NCBI GenBank assembly: GCA_023436515.1
Contig: JAEZIV010000384.1
Coordinates: 1 to 7,161 of the forward strand
From: Bacillota bacterium
GTDB lineage: Bacteria; Bacillota; Clostridia; Acetivibrionales; DSM-1351
Length of the DNA: 7,161 nucleotides
Direction: 5' to 3'
Shown here piece after piece: positions 5,066 through 7,161 of this stretch. Below the pieces are notes generated by a model. That model did no database searches. It was not told the DNA's origin and worked only from the letters and a program-made list of their open reading frames with translations. How positions within the stretch are numbered: the first letter of the stretch is position 1; each line of letters starts with the position of its first letter. The position numbers were made by a program, and so were the translations under genes.

Positions 5066-6871
5066 CTATTCTTCAAACATCATGCAATCAATATAGAGGT
5101 CATTGAAAGCCTTTGAACTTGAAAGTTCAATATATTTTATCCTTTGGCTTATTATTTTTGCCTGAGATAAGCTGTCCTTTGATATAAGTGCTTCAATTGC
5201 TCCCTGTCCGGCAGCATTTCCTACCGCTTGTATTCTTCCCCTTAACTGAGCAGGAATTAAGCCGATTTTCAACGCGCTGTCAATATTAATATAAGTACCA
5301 AAACCACCGGCAAGATACACATTTTTTATATCTGTAAAATCTATGCCGGATTCCTTTACAAGAACATTAATTCCTGCTGCTATTGCCGCTTTGGCATTTT
5401 GCAGCTCACGGATATCCTTTTGAGTTATTGCAATGTCACCATCAATGGCAAAGGCGCTATGTTTATCAATGGTTATAATATTCTTTTGAATAACCGCTAA
5501 TTCCGGAGAGCCAGGCTCCCATTCATCATCTATCCTGCCTGTTTCATCTATTACACCGACTTCAAGCATCTGGGCAACACCGTCGACAATTCCCGTTCCG
5601 CAGATTCCAATAGGCTTTGCATTACCTATAGTGGTAAACTCGACACCCGTTTGCAGTGAGATACTGTTTATTGCACCCTGAATACTGCCTATACCGTTTC
5701 TGATGTTAGCTCCTTCAAAGGCAGGTCCAGCCGCTGAGGAGCAAGCATACAGCTCATCCCTGTTACCCAGTACAATCTCACCATTTGTACCAATATCAAT
5801 TAAGAGAGCTATTTCCTCCTGCATATGCATACCGGTGGAAAGTACTGCTGCTACTGTGTCTGCACCGATGTACGCTGATACCGACGGAAGTATGCAAGCA
5901 ATTCCAAATTGGTTTATTTCAATTCCAAGTTCCTTTGAATTTATATTTATCATTGAAGTAACAGCGGGAATAAAAGGTGCTGCAGCAATATTCCTTGCCG
6001 GCACTCCCAACAGAAAATGCTGCATTGTGGTGTTCCCTACCAGAGTTATGGCATATATGCTTGTACTTGAAATGTTTACTTCCTCGCACATTGCTTTTAT
6101 ACAATTATTTATTGCGTTGATTATTAGGTCTTGCATTTCCTCCAAGCCGGATTCTGCCTCAATTGTATGCTTGATTCGTGATATTACATCTGCTCCAAAT
6201 ATCTTTTGGGGGTTTAAAGCTGATTGTACACAAAGCCTTTTTCCCTTGGATAAATCAATAAGGTAGGCAGCTATAGTGGTTGTACCGATATCAACAGCTA
6301 CTCCATATTGCCTTTCGAGGGTATTACCTGCTTCTATTCCCAATAACCTGTCTCCCATTTTTATCATGGAAACATCAAAATCCTTTTCCCTGATTATTTC
6401 GGGTATTCTTCTGATGAGCTGCAAATTTGTTATTTCTGCTTCAGCAGCATAACCCGCAACTCTTTCAAAATCCCCTGTCTGACATGAAAGACCCGGCTTT
6501 TCAAGAGTTACTCTTTCCTTTGTAACAATGGGCATAAGCTCTATGGTTCTCTGTCTACCTTCAGTTACAATCTGGGCCTGAAGATTAACCTCCTCTAGTA
6601 GTATCTCCATATCTGCTTGAACGCAACAACTGCAGGATAGCCTGCAGCCATCCTCGACAGCATCTGCGCCAAGTATTTTTTTCTCATTTTCTGTGGCAGG
6701 TGGTAAATATCCCGCCTGTATTTTAACTTTGCATTTACCGCAGGTTCCATTACCATTACATGGCGCGTTAATTGAAAAATGAGCTTCCCTGAGGTGCTCC
6801 AATAAGTTTCTACCCTTTTCTGCTATGCTCTCATGTATTTTATCCTTCGTTTTTACTGTAAGCTTTGGCAT
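5066..6871 (-). CDS. RACo/RamA-type reductive activator of corrinoid proteins (2Fe-2S ferredoxin plus ASKHA ATPase, DUF4445)
   Basis: A 601-residue cytoplasmic protein that should use ATP to drive electron transfer onto an oxidised cob(II)alamin protein, returning it to the active Co(I) state for methyl transfer. The N-terminal ferredoxin domain has Cys38-x5-Cys44-x2-Cys47 and Cys80 in RLSC for a 2Fe-2S cluster. A linker and middle region follow to about 185. The ASKHA part contains VDIGTTT at 193-199, LVGNTTMQHFLLG at 277-289, IDIGTNGE at 358-365, SSAAGPAFEGA at 378-388, LAGGFGTYINID at 520-531 and GNAAGQGA at 551-558. The ATG at 6869-6871 is chosen: GGGAGG (plus-strand 6877-6882) lies five bases upstream, whereas a TTG at 6889 would put that site inside the gene. 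The gene follows cobT by 90 bp on the same strand with no terminator between. The corrinoid protein it serves is not in the window. Intact, no frameshift seen. Confidence 0.92.
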   Translation of the reverse strand: MPKLTVKTKDKIHESIAEKGRNLLEHLREAHFSINAPCNGNGTCGKCKVKIQAGYLPPATENEKKILGADAVEDGCRLSCSCCVQADMEILLEEVNLQAQIVTEGRQRTIELMPIVTKERVTLEKPGLSCQTGDFERVAGYAAEAEITNLQLIRRIPEIIREKDFDVSMIKMGDRLLGIEAGNTLERQYGVAVDIGTTTIAAYLIDLSKGKRLCVQSALNPQKIFGADVISRIKHTIEAESGLEEMQDLIINAINNCIKAMCEEVNISSTSIYAITLVGNTTMQHFLLGVPARNIAAAPFIPAVTSMININSKELGIEINQFGIACILPSVSAYIGADTVAAVLSTGMHMQEEIALLIDIGTNGEIVLGNRDELYACSSAAGPAFEGANIRNGIGSIQGAINSISLQTGVEFTTIGNAKPIGICGTGIVDGVAQMLEVGVIDETGRIDDEWEPGSPELAVIQKNIITIDKHSAFAIDGDIAITQKDIRELQNAKAAIAAGINVLVKESGIDFTDIKNVYLAGGFGTYINIDSALKIGLIPAQLRGRIQAVGNAAGQGAIEALISKDSLSQAKIISQRIKYIELSSSKAFNDLYIDCMMFEE

Positions 6872-6961
6872 TTTAACCTCCCAGGCCAATCTGTGTATTA
6901 GTCAACCTACTAGCTTTTTTATAACATTGCCTAAAACGACCTTGGTAAAATAATTATCAGA

Positions 6962-7161
6962 CTATTCCTGCGGCACATATTGCTCTATACTTGCATCAGT
7001 AAAGCTTCCCATCTGCGTATACGCTGCTAATGCCGCATCAATAAGCTGATAACCCAAAGCTGCGCCTGTACCCTCCCCAAGTCTCATATCCAGCTTAAGC
7101 ATGGGTTCCATATTAAGAGCTTTCATAACAGCTTCTGTCCCCGGCTCGGCTGACCCATGGG
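6962..7161 (-). CDS. cobT: nicotinate-nucleotide--dimethylbenzimidazole phosphoribosyltransferase, C-terminal part (cut by window edge)
   Basis: Only the last 66 codons are present; the start lies beyond 7161. CobT transfers phosphoribose from nicotinate mononucleotide to a lower-ligand base (dimethylbenzimidazole or a related base), giving the alpha-ribotide that becomes the nucleotide loop of cobamides. Recognition rests on the family block AEPGTEAVMKALNMEPMLKL followed by DMRLGEGTGAALGYQLIDAA and a GSFTDASI tail, matching the CobT C-terminus; the Glu in RLGEGTGA is the residue known as the catalytic base in Salmonella CobT. The usual EPGH is EPGT here. It lies upstream of the corrinoid-activator gene on the same strand, consistent with a shared corrinoid function and perhaps one transcript. 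Confidence 0.9.
   Translation of the reverse strand, partial: HGSAEPGTEAVMKALNMEPMLKLDMRLGEGTGAALGYQLIDAALAAYTQMGSFTDASIEQYVPQE

Noticed and set aside
5703..6266. 187-codon open frame on the plus strand
   Set aside because: It lies wholly opposite the intact ASKHA region, shows no family motif and is an antisense shadow of conserved codons. The 61-codon frame at 5919-6104 is likewise an out-of-frame shadow.
5066..6889. Start of the corrinoid-activator gene at a TTG (6887-6889)
   Set aside because: GGGAGG sits between this codon and the ATG at 6869-6871, at good spacing for the ATG; the extra six residues add nothing conserved.

Overview
The window looks like the chromosome of an anaerobic, low- to mid-GC Clostridia-type Firmicute. 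The evidence is strong AGGAGG-type ribosome binding sites, TTG and ATG starts, consensus SigA-like promoters, AT-rich spacers, and a gene set typical of corrinoid-using anaerobes. Genus cannot be fixed from the sequence alone.

Layout. Positions 1-2579 (minus strand) hold an operon read as uroD-like gene, then a sugar-type substrate-binding lipoprotein, then the start of an RbsC-type ABC permease cut by the window edge. Positions 2580-2923 are a 344-bp divergent regulatory region with a promoter for each side and several repeated or palindromic elements. Positions 2924-4961 (plus strand) hold a ribokinase-like PfkB kinase and a LacI-family regulator; the regulator has its own promoter and a TTG start. 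A 21-bp-stem bidirectional terminator (4993-5042) separates this from the minus-strand genes at 5066-7161: a RACo-type reductive activator of corrinoid proteins (2Fe-2S plus ASKHA ATPase) and, upstream of it, the C-terminal end of CobT, which activates the lower-ligand base of cobamides.

How the parts may work together. The left block reads as a LacI-controlled catabolic cassette: uptake of a sugar-like compound, phosphorylation by the PfkB kinase, and an enzyme of the UroD/MtaA/CmuA superfamily that keeps a His-x-Cys...Cys zinc-site pattern but lacks the porphyrin-decarboxylase signature. The right block serves corrinoid chemistry (cofactor completion and reactivation). A methyl-transferring UroD-like protein encoded first in a sugar-uptake operon, a few kb from a corrinoid activator and cobT, raises the possibility of corrinoid-dependent demethylation of a methylated sugar or polyol. 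That link is inference: no corrinoid-binding protein is visible here and the terminator makes the two blocks separate transcription units.

The most checkable new signals are in the non-coding DNA: GGTAAAA/TTTTACC-type half-sites recur at the uroD, pfkB and lacI promoters (candidate operators of the local LacI protein), an inverted repeat almost fills the spacer of the uroD promoter, and an 11-bp direct repeat with 20-bp periodicity lies between the two divergent promoters.
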